Under the pieces are notes generated by a model that saw nothing but the letters and a program-made list of their open reading frames with translations, ran no database searches and was not told where the DNA came from. Below are positions 1 to 8,096 of a DNA stretch of 64,000 bases, one piece after another. Position 1 is the first letter of the stretch. Each line of letters begins with the position of its first letter. Source of the DNA: DASUPK01 sp963747425 (GTDB lineage: Bacteria > Actinomycetota > Thermoleophilia > Solirubrobacterales > 70-9); NCBI GenBank assembly GCA_963747425.1, contig CAVVFJ010000008.1, positions 372,001 to 436,000 on the forward strand, read 5' to 3'. A program made the position numbers and the translations under genes.

Positions 1-810
1 GCCGCCGCCGTTCGCGCAGGCGTCCTGGGTCTGCACGCTCTGCGGCCCGAGCTTTCGCGAGCCGAGTCGCAGGTTCTTCTTGTTGAGGTCCTGCGCGAGC
101 TGGCCGTAGTTCCAGCCGGCGACGTCCTGCGGTGCGAGGCCCGTGCGCTTAGGGGCGCCTACGGAATTTGCGGCGGCGGTCGACGCCAGGCCGAAGTCCC
201 ACACCTTGACCCTCGGGAAGGCCCTAGCGAAGTTGTTGGTCCATGGGGCCCGCGCGGGGTCCGTCACCCGGCCGCTGTTCCAGTCGTCCTGCTCGAGGTC
301 CGTGAGCACGGCGAAGACGTTGGGATCGTCGATCCCCGTGTACGCGTAGCCGGCCTGGGTCGGGTCGTAGCTCATCCCGTTGAGGTCGATGATCCGGTTG
401 CAGGGAAAGGTTGCGCGCAGGGTGCTGGCGAGGCCGGTGGCCACGGCGTCGGTCATCGCCGGGAACTGGCCGCTGCCCGTGAAGCGGCTGTTGAGGACGA
501 AGATGTCCTGCGGGCGGACGTATGGGGCAAGGCCCCCGTGGCCCGGGTCCGTGTTGAACTGCGTCCAGGAGTTGACGTTTCCCTCGGTGTTGATCCGGAT
601 CATCATCGTGAACCGGGTCGCGGCGGGGCCCTCGGGGGCGAGGCCATAGGGAAGGGCAGGGCACACTGCGGACGCCTTGGCGGCCGCTGCGCGGTCCGCG
701 GGTCGCCCGGCGATCAGCAGCAACGCGAGCAGCGCGGCGGCCGCGATCAGCGTGATCGCGCGGCGGGCGCGCTGCGCGCTCCCATACGGGTGTGTGGCGG
801 CTCCTGCCAT
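1..810 (-). CDS. Exported protein of unknown function, 3' part cut by window edge
   Basis: An open frame of 270 codons runs from ATG at 810 off the left edge, so the C-terminus is missing. Residues about 17-37 are a basic-then-hydrophobic segment (RARRAITL, then Ala/Leu-rich), which reads as a signal peptide or N-terminal anchor. Several cysteines follow (CPALP, FPCNR, DACANG), fitting an exported disulfide-bonded protein. I do not recognise the family. A short near-palindromic hairpin element (829-851) lies 18 nt upstream of the start and recurs upstream of two other genes in the window. Confidence 0.6.
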   Translation of the reverse strand, partial: MAGAATHPYGSAQRARRAITLIAAAALLALLLIAGRPADRAAAAKASAVCPALPYGLAPEGPAATRFTMMIRINTEGNVNSWTQFNTDPGHGGLAPYVRPQDIFVLNSRFTGSGQFPAMTDAVATGLASTLRATFPCNRIIDLNGMSYDPTQAGYAYTGIDDPNVFAVLTDLEQDDWNSGRVTDPARAPWTNNFARAFPRVKVWDFGLASTAAANSVGAPKRTGLAPQDVAGWNYGQLAQDLNKKNLRLGSRKLGPQSVQTQDACANGGG

Positions 811-828
811 AGGGGACCGGAACGAAAC

Positions 829-851
829 GGGTCGCGTCTATCGGCGCGCCC
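829..851 (-). promoter_or_regulatory. Repeated bulged-A hairpin / near-palindrome, copy A
   Basis: On the minus strand this reads GGGCGCG, an 8-nt loop, then CGCGACCC. It folds as GGG plus CGCG paired to CGCG plus CCC with one bulged A on the 3' side. A 34-bp block containing it (826-859) matches 62440-62473 at 31 of 34 positions, and a shorter variant occurs at 2154-2174. All three lie just upstream of minus-strand start codons. It could be an RNA hairpin in a 5' leader or a protein operator. Confidence 0.45.
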
Positions 852-913
852 TCGCATCAACGTAACGACGCTCTCCCCCTGAACACGCGATCCTTGTTGC
901 AGTTGTGCAGGGG

Positions 914-2146
914 TTACGTCAGGGCGCGGTTCACCAGCGCTCCGAAGCTCTCGATCGCCGCGGCGAGGTCCCCCTCGGAGGTGTCCTCCCCGAGCGCGTG
1001 GCTGATCCCACCGATCGACGGCGAGAAGATCATCGCAGTCGGCATGTGCGGCGCCATCGAGGCGGCGTCGTGGAGCGCTCCACTGGGAAGCTCGAAGGCG
1101 GTGCCGGTGACGTCCTCGCAGGCCTGGCGCGCCAGCGCGACCAGCTCCGGGTCGAATGCGATCGGGTCGATCCTCCAGATCGGCTCCTCGCTCGTCTCAC
1201 AGCCGCGCTCCGCTGCGCACTCCGCCACCGCCGCGCGGGTGGAGGCGAGCATCTGCGCCAGCGACCCGGCGTCGCGGTGGCGGAGGTCCACCTGCATGGA
1301 AGCCGCCCCAGCTACCGCGGTGACGATTCCGGGCTCGTAGGTCACGACGCCGACAGTCCCAACGCCGCGCTGATCGCGGGCGATCTCCTCGATGCGCAGC
1401 GTTGCCGCAGCCGCGGCAAGCCCTGCGTCGTGGCGGGCGTCCATCGGCGTCGTGCCGGCGTGGGCGGCTTGGCCCTGGATCACGAAGCGATGACGCTCGA
1501 CGCCGGCGCAGCCGCTCACCGCCGCGGCCCTGATGCCCTCGGCTTCGAGGACCGGTCCCTGCTCGATGTGCAGCTCGAGGTATGAGCCGATTCGCTCCAG
1601 CCGCGAGCGGCACTCGAGGACCCGCTCCAGGTCGATCCCGTTCTCGGCGAGCACGCCAGGAGCGCGTAGACCATCGGAATCCCGTGCGTTGGCCAGCTCG
1701 GCCGGGTCGAGCGTTCCGGCGGCCGCCGAGCTGCCGAACAGGCTGCGCCCGAAGCGCGCCCCCTCCTCATCGGCCCAGTCCACCAGGGCGAGGGTGCGGG
1801 GCGGTGTCTCTCCCGTGCCCGCCCAGGCCCGCAGGACACCGAGCGCTCCCATCATCCCGAGAGCGCCGTCGAGCCAGCCCCCGTTCGGCACGGAGTCGAG
1901 GTGGGAGCCGACCGCGAGCGCCGGCTCGGCCTCCCCCGGCAGGTATGTCCAGGCGTTGCCCGCCTCGTCGACCTCGGGCTCGAGCCCGATCTCGGCGAGC
2001 AGCTCCCCGAAGAACTCCCGCGCCCTGCGCCATCCGTCGCTCCAGCAGAGTCGCTGCGCACCGTCGCGATCGCCGGTCCGCTTCTGGAGCTCGCGCAGGT
2101 CGGCGATCGCGCGCTCCGCGTCGATGTTTGGCGGCTTCGCCCTCAC
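914..2146 (-). CDS. M20-family Zn amidohydrolase (N-carbamoyl-amino-acid hydrolase / allantoate amidohydrolase type)
   Basis: A 410-residue cytosolic metallo-amidase of the hydantoinase/carbamoylase family, which removes carbamoyl (ureido) groups as CO2 and NH3. Visible family motifs are GSHLDSVPNGG at about 80-90 and the following WLDGALG (metal His82 and Asp93), DEEGARFG (126-133, metal/catalytic Glu), LELHIEQGP, the dimerisation-domain GQAAHAGTTPMDARHD, and C-terminal GISHALGE. The start is GTG. It is the last gene of an operon with an arginine-deiminase-family hydrolase, a SpeA-type decarboxylase and an aldehyde dehydrogenase, so N-carbamoylputrescine or another ureido compound is a plausible substrate. 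The substrate is inferred; the family is clear. Confidence 0.88.
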   Translation of the reverse strand: MRAKPPNIDAERAIADLRELQKRTGDRDGAQRLCWSDGWRRAREFFGELLAEIGLEPEVDEAGNAWTYLPGEAEPALAVGSHLDSVPNGGWLDGALGMMGALGVLRAWAGTGETPPRTLALVDWADEEGARFGRSLFGSSAAAGTLDPAELANARDSDGLRAPGVLAENGIDLERVLECRSRLERIGSYLELHIEQGPVLEAEGIRAAAVSGCAGVERHRFVIQGQAAHAGTTPMDARHDAGLAAAAATLRIEEIARDQRGVGTVGVVTYEPGIVTAVAGAASMQVDLRHRDAGSLAQMLASTRAAVAECAAERGCETSEEPIWRIDPIAFDPELVALARQACEDVTGTAFELPSGALHDAASMAPHMPTAMIFSPSIGGISHALGEDTSEGDLAAAIESFGALVNRALT

Positions 2147-2153
2147 GTCAATC

Positions 2154-2201
2154 GGGTTGCGCTATCGCGCACCCTCGCACCACGCTATCGCGCACCCTCA
2201 C
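2154..2201 (-). repeat. Hairpin copy C plus 19-bp tandem repeat
   Basis: A 19-bp unit, CGCTATCGCGCACCCTCRC, occurs at 2160-2178 and 2183-2201. The first copy sits inside a near-palindrome (2154-2174) that on the minus strand folds as GGGUGCGC, GAUA loop, GCGCAACCC, with the same bulged A as copies A and B but a U-A pair in place of C-G. It lies 7 nt upstream of the amidohydrolase GTG start. The second unit covers the stop codon of the upstream deiminase-family gene. Confidence 0.5.
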
Positions 2202-3063
2202 GTTCTCTTCGCAGTGCCTGGCTCAGGCAGTGGGGCCCCCCGCCGCCGAGGGTGAACATGGATAGGTCCAGCTCGATCACCTCCAGGCCGCGAGAGCGCA
2301 GCGCGGCGTTGAGCTCGGCGGCCCCGGCGGCTGAGATCACCCGATCGCCACCAAGCGAGATTGCGTTGACGCCCAGGGTGAAAGCCTGCTCAGCGCTGAC
2401 CTCGATCAGGTCGAAGCCCTTGCCTCGTAGCCACTCGACGGCGGCCGAGGGCAGGACCTCGCTGCAGGCGGCCGCCAGCTTCTCCGCCAGCACTGCGACG
2501 AGGACGTCGATGTGGACGTAGCGCTCCGGGATCGGCTGGACGCGCGCCTCCCAGCCGTCCTCGCGGAACCACTCCGCCAGCTGGTTCGCCGCGACCTCCT
2601 GCGTTCGGGTCTCCCCGGCACCGATCAGCACACTGCCGGGCTCCACGATCATTGCGTCGCCGCCCTCCAGCGAGCCGGCGGTGATCATCCCCCGGATCGG
2701 GATCCCGGCCTCCTGGTGGAACCGGATCACGGGCGCGTACTCGCCGCGCCGCCACCACTGCGCAGGCTGTGTGACCACCGTGCCGTTGGGGCCCATCGTG
2801 CTCGAGTCGCGGGTGAACACCTGGTACGGCAGCGCCGGATCGGGCTCCAGGAAATGGCATCGGACCCCTGCGTCTTCATAGGCGCTGACCAGCGCGGCGT
2901 GCTGCGAGGCGGCCAGCTCCGCGTCGAGCTCATGGCCCGCGTCCAGTGTGGCCTGGCTGATCGCGCTGGTCGCGCGCCAGCGGAAGTTGTCCGGCCGACA
3001 GACCAGGACGTCGAGCAGGCGCCCATGCTCGGAGTCGACTCCCCACGGTGAATCGGCGCTCAT
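2185..3063 (-). CDS. Arginine deiminase / dimethylargininase superfamily hydrolase
   Basis: A 292-residue guanidino-group-modifying enzyme (amidinotransferase/ADI/DDAH fold). Conserved family blocks are visible: FTRD (83-86), SLEGGD (131-136, substrate-binding acidic residues), GAGETRTQE, RYVHIDVL with catalytic His184, and TLGGGGPHC with nucleophile Cys279. The family hydrolyses or transfers the amidino group of arginine, methylarginine or agmatine-like substrates through a Cys-amidino intermediate. The ATG overlaps the stop of the upstream decarboxylase by 4 nt (ATGA). In this operon agmatine is an attractive substrate, giving N-carbamoylputrescine for the downstream amidohydrolase, but canonical agmatine deiminases belong to a different branch (PPAD), so this is a hypothesis. 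Confidence 0.82.
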   Translation of the reverse strand: MSADSPWGVDSEHGRLLDVLVCRPDNFRWRATSAISQATLDAGHELDAELAASQHAALVSAYEDAGVRCHFLEPDPALPYQVFTRDSSTMGPNGTVVTQPAQWWRRGEYAPVIRFHQEAGIPIRGMITAGSLEGGDAMIVEPGSVLIGAGETRTQEVAANQLAEWFREDGWEARVQPIPERYVHIDVLVAVLAEKLAAACSEVLPSAAVEWLRGKGFDLIEVSAEQAFTLGVNAISLGGDRVISAAGAAELNAALRSRGLEVIELDLSMFTLGGGGPHCLSQALRREREGAR

Positions 3064-4553
3064 TCGGTCACCACCCGGATTGTGCGCAAGGACCGGTCAC
3101 TGGCGCCGCGCACCATCCCTCCGTGAGCGAGCGAGTCGGCGATGTACGCGATGGTCGGGCCGGTCAGGCGCTCGCCGGGCAGCACGTTGGGGACGCCGGG
3201 CGGATAGGCCGCCAGGGATTCGGCCGCAATCCTGCCCTCGGCCCGCTCGAAGGGCACGACCTCCTGCGGCCCAAGGAAGGCGTCGCGAGGGGCGAGCTCG
3301 AGCGGGCCCCATGGCGGAGGCTCGGCGAAGGCCCGCCGCTCGTCGAGGTCTCTCTGACCGATCTGCTCGACTGCGTGCCGAAGCGCTTCGACGAGCCGAT
3401 CAGCTGAGGCGGTCTCGGTCTCGCCGATTCCGAACACGGCGACGATCACGTTCTCCGAGAAGAGCTCGAGGACGACATCGTCCTTCTCGCGCATCAGCTC
3501 GGCGATCCGGTGTCCTGTGGCACCGGTGCCGCGGACGTCGACGGAGAGCCTCAACGGGTCCCAGGCAGCGACGCTCGTCCGCCCCGCGAGGCGCTCGTCG
3601 AGCACGTCGAGGCCGGGAATCTCCCGCACTCGCTCCCGCGTCTTCTCGAGCGTCTCCAAAGTGATGTCCAGGAGCTCGTTTCCCCTGGTGGCGGCATAGC
3701 GCCTCGCCGCATCCAGCGAGGCCGTCAGGAGCGCGTTCGGACTGGTGGACTCGACCAGCGTCACCGAGCGGTCGATGATGTCCTCGTCAACGCGCCCGCC
3801 CTTCCCCAAATGCAGGATCGCGGATTGGGTGAGGCTGCCGACGATCTTGTGGGTGCTGGAGAGCACCATGTCCGCGCCGCCTCGCAGTGCGCCAGCCGGC
3901 AGGCCCTCGTGGAAGTAGAGGTGCGAGCCCCAGGCCTCGTCGACCACGAGTGGGATGCCGCGGGAGTGCGCGACCTCCGCGAGATCCGCGACACGCGCTA
4001 CGGCCCCGAAGTAGGTCGGCGACACGAGCAGGACGGCCTCAGCGTCCGGCTCGGCGTCGAGCGCCGCGGTCAGCGACTCCGGCGTGACGCAGTGCGCGAT
4101 GCCCAGCTCCGGATCGATCTCGGGTGCGACGAAGGTGGGCCGGAGACCGGAGAGGACCAGGCCGTCGATGATCGAGGAGTGGACGTTGCGTTGGACGACA
4201 ACCGGGCCGCGATCCGGGGGCCCCTTGAGCAGCTTGCCGGTGGCATGGGCCAGCGTCATGCAGATCGCGTGATTGCCCCCAGACGCGCCATTGAGCAGAA
4301 ACCAGCTGCGCTCCGCTCCCCATGCGCCGGCGGCCAATCGCTGGGCGCGCTGGAAGGGGGTCGGTTCCGGACCGACGTCGACCCCCTCGATTCCCGCGGG
4401 AAGGTCGTGAAGGATCGCGGCCTCGCCCAGTGCCTGGATGAGGCCCTCGTCAGCCCCGATGCCCTTATGCCCCGGGATGTGGAAGCGCCCCGGGTTGCGC
4501 GCAACATAGGAGACGACCGCGTCGAGATAGGGAGCTTCGTTCTGGTCGGACAC
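3060..4553 (-). CDS. Orn/Lys/Arg decarboxylase, short SpeA-like type (PLP)
   Basis: A 497-residue fold-I PLP decarboxylase of the Orn/Lys/Arg family, close in length to the Bacillus-type arginine decarboxylase rather than the ~700-residue enterobacterial enzymes. Features: GRFHIPGHKG near 22-31, NGASGGNHA (PLP phosphate contact), VVDEAWGSH (Asp205 binds the pyridine N), and SSTHKIVGSLTQ with Schiff-base Lys236. The C-terminal domain ends with the typical PPGxPxxxPGE-like segment (YPPGVPNVLPGE). GTG start, 7 nt after the aldehyde dehydrogenase stop. Arginine to agmatine is the most likely reaction because the next genes act on guanidino and ureido groups; lysine or ornithine cannot be excluded. 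Confidence 0.86.
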   Translation of the reverse strand: MSDQNEAPYLDAVVSYVARNPGRFHIPGHKGIGADEGLIQALGEAAILHDLPAGIEGVDVGPEPTPFQRAQRLAAGAWGAERSWFLLNGASGGNHAICMTLAHATGKLLKGPPDRGPVVVQRNVHSSIIDGLVLSGLRPTFVAPEIDPELGIAHCVTPESLTAALDAEPDAEAVLLVSPTYFGAVARVADLAEVAHSRGIPLVVDEAWGSHLYFHEGLPAGALRGGADMVLSSTHKIVGSLTQSAILHLGKGGRVDEDIIDRSVTLVESTSPNALLTASLDAARRYAATRGNELLDITLETLEKTRERVREIPGLDVLDERLAGRTSVAAWDPLRLSVDVRGTGATGHRIAELMREKDDVVLELFSENVIVAVFGIGETETASADRLVEALRHAVEQIGQRDLDERRAFAEPPPWGPLELAPRDAFLGPQEVVPFERAEGRIAAESLAAYPPGVPNVLPGERLTGPTIAYIADSLAHGGMVRGASDRSLRTIRVVTE

Positions 4554-4560
4554 CGGCCGC

Positions 4561-6039
4561 CTACGCTCCGTGCGGCGGCTCGCCGCCCGTGTAGCGCGAG
4601 TACGGGTACCACCACTCCTTGGGTGCCACCTCGCTCTCGATGTGGACGTGCTTGGTCTCCTGGAAGGCCTCCAGGCCCTCGCGTCCCAGCTCGCGTCCCA
4701 GGCCGGACTGCTTGTAGCCGCCGAACGGCCCCGCGTCGTTGTCGGTGAGCGGATCGTTGAACCAGACGGTGCCGGCCTTCACCTCGCGCATGCAGCGCAG
4801 GATGGTCTTGAAGTCCTCCGTGTAGATGTTGGCCCCGAGCCCGTACGGGGTCGAGTTGGCGAGCTCGATTGCCTCGTCCAGGCTCTTGACGCGAACCAGG
4901 GGCGCCACCGGGCCGAAGGTCTCCTCCCGCAGCAGGTCGGTGTCGGCGGGCGCCCCGGTGATCACCGCCGGGGAGAAGAAGTGCCCGCGCTCCTGACCGC
5001 CCGAGTCACCCCCGACGACCAGCTCGGCGCCGGCGCCCACGGCGGCCTCCACCTGCGTGGCGACCTTCTGGCGCTGGTCCGCCGAGACCATCGGCCCGAT
5101 GTCGGTGTCGCTCCGCATGGGATCGCCGATCACCAGGTCCTTCGTGTAGCCGACGAACGCCGACAGGTAGTCGTCGTAGACGTCGTCCATGACGTAGAAC
5201 CGCTCCGCGGAGGTGCACACCTGCCCCGAGTTGAGGAACGCCGCCCAGGCCCCGCCCTTGGCGGCCACGTCGATCCGGTCGGCGACGTCTGAGCAGACGA
5301 TAAAGGGGTCCTTCCCGCCCATCTCGAGGTTGATGCGCGCCATGCGGTCGACGCAGGCCCGTGCGACCTTCTTTCCGGTCGCCACGGACCCGGTGAAGGC
5401 GATTCCGTCGATCCGCGGCTCGGACGCGATCGCGGCCCCGATCTCCGGGCCGCCGGCGAGCAGGTTGACGACGCCCGGCGGCAGGTGGTCCAGGCAGGGA
5501 GCAAGCATCAGGGTGGACAGCGGGGTGAGCTCCGAGGGCTTGGCGACCAGCGTGTTCCCCGCCGCCAGCGCCGGCGCCATCTTCCAGGCCAGCAGCAGCA
5601 GCGGGTAGTTCCAGGGCACGATGCAGCCGACCACCCCCAGGGGCTCCTTGACCACCAGCGAGAGCTGGCTCGACTCGATCGATGGAATCACCCGTCCGGC
5701 GGAATCCCGCCCGATCTCGGCGTAGTAGTCGAAGCAGGCCGCCGTCCAACCGACCTCATCCGAGTTCTCGACCAAAGGCTTCCCGCCCTCGAGCGTCATC
5801 GCCTCGGCGAGCTCGTCGGTCCGCGCCCGTAACCGGGTCGCTACCTCCCGCAGAAGCTCACCGCGGTCGACGGCCGGCGTGGAGGCCCACTTGCGAGCGG
5901 CCTCGCGTGCTGCAGCGAATGCAGCATCGAGCTGCTCGGCATCGGCGCTGCCGACGGAAGCGATCATCTCCTCGGTGTAGGGGTTCTCGACCTCGAGCGC
6001 CGCCCCATTCCCGGCGACTCCCTCGCCGTTGATCAACAT
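4561..6039 (-). CDS. NAD(P)-dependent aldehyde dehydrogenase
   Basis: A full-length ALDH of about 492 residues. Signatures: VPWNYPLLL (cofactor/entry), FTGSVATGK, NLEMGGKDP with general-base Glu, and FLNSGQVCTSAERF with nucleophile Cys near 275. I prefer ATG 6039 over the upstream GTG 6060 because GGAG lies 6 nt before the ATG and ALDHs typically begin LINGEW-like. It is first in the decarboxylase/deiminase/amidohydrolase operon, so oxidation of an aminoaldehyde (for example 4-aminobutanal) is likely; a second ALDH (19995-21491) with the aminobutyraldehyde-type active site lies in the opposite arm. Confidence 0.9.
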   Translation of the reverse strand: MLINGEGVAGNGAALEVENPYTEEMIASVGSADAEQLDAAFAAAREAARKWASTPAVDRGELLREVATRLRARTDELAEAMTLEGGKPLVENSDEVGWTAACFDYYAEIGRDSAGRVIPSIESSQLSLVVKEPLGVVGCIVPWNYPLLLLAWKMAPALAAGNTLVAKPSELTPLSTLMLAPCLDHLPPGVVNLLAGGPEIGAAIASEPRIDGIAFTGSVATGKKVARACVDRMARINLEMGGKDPFIVCSDVADRIDVAAKGGAWAAFLNSGQVCTSAERFYVMDDVYDDYLSAFVGYTKDLVIGDPMRSDTDIGPMVSADQRQKVATQVEAAVGAGAELVVGGDSGGQERGHFFSPAVITGAPADTDLLREETFGPVAPLVRVKSLDEAIELANSTPYGLGANIYTEDFKTILRCMREVKAGTVWFNDPLTDNDAGPFGGYKQSGLGRELGREGLEAFQETKHVHIESEVAPKEWWYPYSRYTGGEPPHGA

Positions 6040-6483
6040 CCGTGTCTCCAACCGGGCCACGACCTCGATCGTATTGAGGAGCTACGCCGGGCGAGGAGTG
6101 ACTTGCCCCACGTCCCTAAACAGACAAGGCGGGGTAGGACGGCCAGGGGGAGAAGGAAACCGGCCGCCCTATCCGCCCGCCTGCGCCGAGGCTGAAAACC
6201 CGGCGGAGGCGAGGCATCTTGAATATGTGGGCGGGCGCCGGAGTAGGGGGTCTCCGAACGCCCGCCCGCTGCCTCGACTCAGGGCTGGCTTACCCCTCCT
6301 GAGCACGCCTAAACCTGGGTATCCGCAGCACGTTCTCCGCTCTGTGCCGGGTTGTTCGGCCAGTTTGCGACCCCCTCAATGGTGGGTAGCTAGGCTTGGT
6401 GGGCGGCTCGTGAGCTCGCATCTGCCTCCCTCGGGAGGTAGGAAGCCAGGGGGATCTGGCGCTTGCCGCACGGAGCGGGATCC
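6040..6483. other. Divergent intergenic region with strong hairpins, no gene seen
   Basis: This 440-bp gap separates the minus-strand aldehyde dehydrogenase from the plus-strand sigma factor. It holds a nested inverted repeat at 6229-6267 (GGGCGGGCG / CGCCCGCCC outer arms, CGGAG / CTCCG inner arms, 8-nt loop) and a small CCTCC-CTCG-GGAGG hairpin at 6425-6438. The sequence is G/C-rich with many short complementary blocks. I tried to fit ydaO, cobalamin, TPP, glycine, guanidine, 6S RNA and RNase P consensus landmarks and none fits. A structured leader or small RNA is possible but unproven. Confidence 0.4.
6363..6388 (+). promoter_or_regulatory. Candidate SigB/SigF-type promoter of the sigma-factor gene
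   Basis: GTTT at 6363-6366 and GGGTA at 6384-6388 are 17 nt apart, resembling the GTTT-N(15-17)-GGGTA promoters used by general-stress sigma factors of this family. Transcription would start near 6395, about 90 nt before the ATG. It fits autoregulation of the sigma gene. Chance occurrence of such short boxes is the main alternative. Confidence 0.35.
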
Positions 6484-7293
6484 ATGGACGAATCTGCCTC
6501 GGCAAAAACTCCAGCCGTTGACATTCCCTCGCCGGGACCCCGCGAGCAGCTCGCGGACGAGCGACGTCTGCTCGAGCGTTACTCGAGGGATCACTCCCCG
6601 ACGGTGCGGGAGGAGCTGGTCGACAGGTTCATGCCGCTCGCCCGGCGCCTGGCCGCTCGGTACGCCGGTGGCGCCGAGCCCTTCGACGATCTGGTCCAGG
6701 TAGCCAGCGTCGGGCTGGTCAAGGCGATCGATCGCTTCGACCCGGAGCGCGGCACCGCCTTCTCGACCTTCGCCGTCCCCACGATCCTGGGGGAGCTCAA
6801 GCGGCACTTCCGCGACCGTGGCTGGTCCGTGCACGTTCCGCGCGACGTACAGGAGCGAATCCTCAAGGTCGAGCGGGCGATGGCGGAGCTCCCCGCGAAG
6901 CTGGGGCACTCGCCGACCATCCAGGAGATCGGTCAGCGCATCGAGGCGAGCGACGAGGAGGTCCTCGAGGCCATGCACGCGGCACAGGGTCACCACGCGG
7001 TGTCCCTCGACGCGACCTCGACCATCGGGGACGGCGACGAGCCGGGCCCACTGCGTGACAGGATCGGCGCTGAGGACCTCTCCTTCGACACGGTCGAGTA
7101 CGGCGAGGCGATCGGGCCGGTGCTCAACGAGATCTCTGAGCGGGACCGCACGGTCCTCCACCTGCGGTTCGTGGAGGACATGACGCAGAGCGAAATCGCC
7201 GAGCGGGTCGGCGTCTCGCAGATGCACGTCTCGCGCATCCTGCGCGCGACCATCGAGAAGCTGCGGAAGCGGATCCCTGAAGAAGAGGGCTAG
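6484..7293 (+). CDS. RNA polymerase sigma factor, SigB/SigF/SigG family (group 3 sigma-70)
   Basis: About 269 residues with region 2 (PFDDLVQVASVGLVKAIDRF, core and -10 recognition), region 3 (HVPRDVQERILKVERA onward) and region 4 (LNEISERDRTVLHLRF followed by the SQSEIA-like helix-turn-helix MTQSEIAERVGVSQMHVSRI). ATG 6484 is chosen because GGAG lies 9-12 nt upstream and an in-frame TTG at 6463 lacks a ribosome site. It is convergent, with a 4-nt overlap, with a HATPase anti-sigma gene that is followed upstream by a STAS gene, so control by partner switching is very likely. Confidence 0.92.
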   Translation: MDESASAKTPAVDIPSPGPREQLADERRLLERYSRDHSPTVREELVDRFMPLARRLAARYAGGAEPFDDLVQVASVGLVKAIDRFDPERGTAFSTFAVPTILGELKRHFRDRGWSVHVPRDVQERILKVERAMAELPAKLGHSPTIQEIGQRIEASDEEVLEAMHAAQGHHAVSLDATSTIGDGDEPGPLRDRIGAEDLSFDTVEYGEAIGPVLNEISERDRTVLHLRFVEDMTQSEIAERVGVSQMHVSRILRATIEKLRKRIPEEEG

Positions 7294-8096
7294 CGCTTCA
7301 CCTCGAACACGAGGAACTCGACGGCCTCTCCCCGAGATGTCTCGTCCTTCGCGATCTCCATGGTGCTCGCCAGGCTGCGGAGCGAGCCTGCCCCCGGCAC
7401 ATCCATCTCGGCCATCAGCTTCTCGCCGGCTCCCTCCACCAGCGGGCCGACGCGCACTCCCAGCGTGCCCGCGCCGTCCTTGATCGAGATCCCGACGCGG
7501 CCGTCCGAGAAGTCATCCTCGCTGGACGATGAGACCGCGTCGCCGAGCAGCACCGTGTCGGCAAGGCGATCGACCGAGAACTCAGCCCTGGCGGCCAGTG
7601 CGCCCATCACCCGGGCGAGGACGGGCTTCACCATCGCGCCCGGGGTGAGCGCCATCGCCAGCTCCTTGGGCGTTTGGGTCGGGATCCCGTTGTCGCTGAA
7701 CTCCGGAGGTTCATAGCCGAAGCGGATGGTCGTCCTGCTGCCGTGGGACCCGCCACTGATCTCGAAGTTGTCGGAGAGCGCTGCGATCAGCGGGAGGCCG
7801 AGGCCGAGCGAGGCATCCCCCTCGATCGCCCGCGGTCGAAAGCCATGGCCCTCGTCCGCGACCTGGATCTCGAGCTGCTCATCGCTGGGTATCGCGATCA
7901 CCTGAAGGGGCCCTGCCTCCTCGTCATACGCGTGCAGGACCACGTTGTTGCATGCCTCGGTGATCACCGTCTTCAGGTCCGCGATCCGCGACCCGGAGAG
8001 CCCGAGGGCCTCGCCCAGCCCTGCCACGGCCTGCCGGACGACGATAACGTTCTCGGCCGTCGCCGGCACCGTCAGCTCGAATCCGCTGGCGTTCAT
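7290..8096 (-). CDS. Anti-sigma factor, RsbW-like HATPase with extra C-terminal domain
   Basis: The N-terminal 130 residues are a GHKL ATPase of the RsbW/SpoIIAB type: N box EACNNVVLHAY (47-57), G1 VADEGHGF (~79), G2 LGLGLPLI (~97). Such proteins bind the sigma factor or phosphorylate a STAS partner. Unlike a ~150-residue RsbW, this protein has about 268 residues. The C-terminal half (GVRVGPL, SLRSLASTMEIAKD) resembles a degenerate second HATPase-like domain without an N box. ATG overlaps the STAS gene stop (ATGA). Its 3' end overlaps the convergent sigma gene by 4 nt. Confidence 0.85.
   Translation of the reverse strand: MNASGFELTVPATAENVIVVRQAVAGLGEALGLSGSRIADLKTVITEACNNVVLHAYDEEAGPLQVIAIPSDEQLEIQVADEGHGFRPRAIEGDASLGLGLPLIAALSDNFEISGGSHGSRTTIRFGYEPPEFSDNGIPTQTPKELAMALTPGAMVKPVLARVMGALAARAEFSVDRLADTVLLGDAVSSSSEDDFSDGRVGISIKDGAGTLGVRVGPLVEGAGEKLMAEMDVPGAGSLRSLASTMEIAKDETSRGEAVEFLVFEVKR

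Noticed and set aside
6229..6483. Known riboswitch or housekeeping RNA upstream of the sigma gene
   Set aside because: Compared by eye with ydaO, cobalamin, TPP, glycine, guanidine, 6S and RNase P landmarks; none present.
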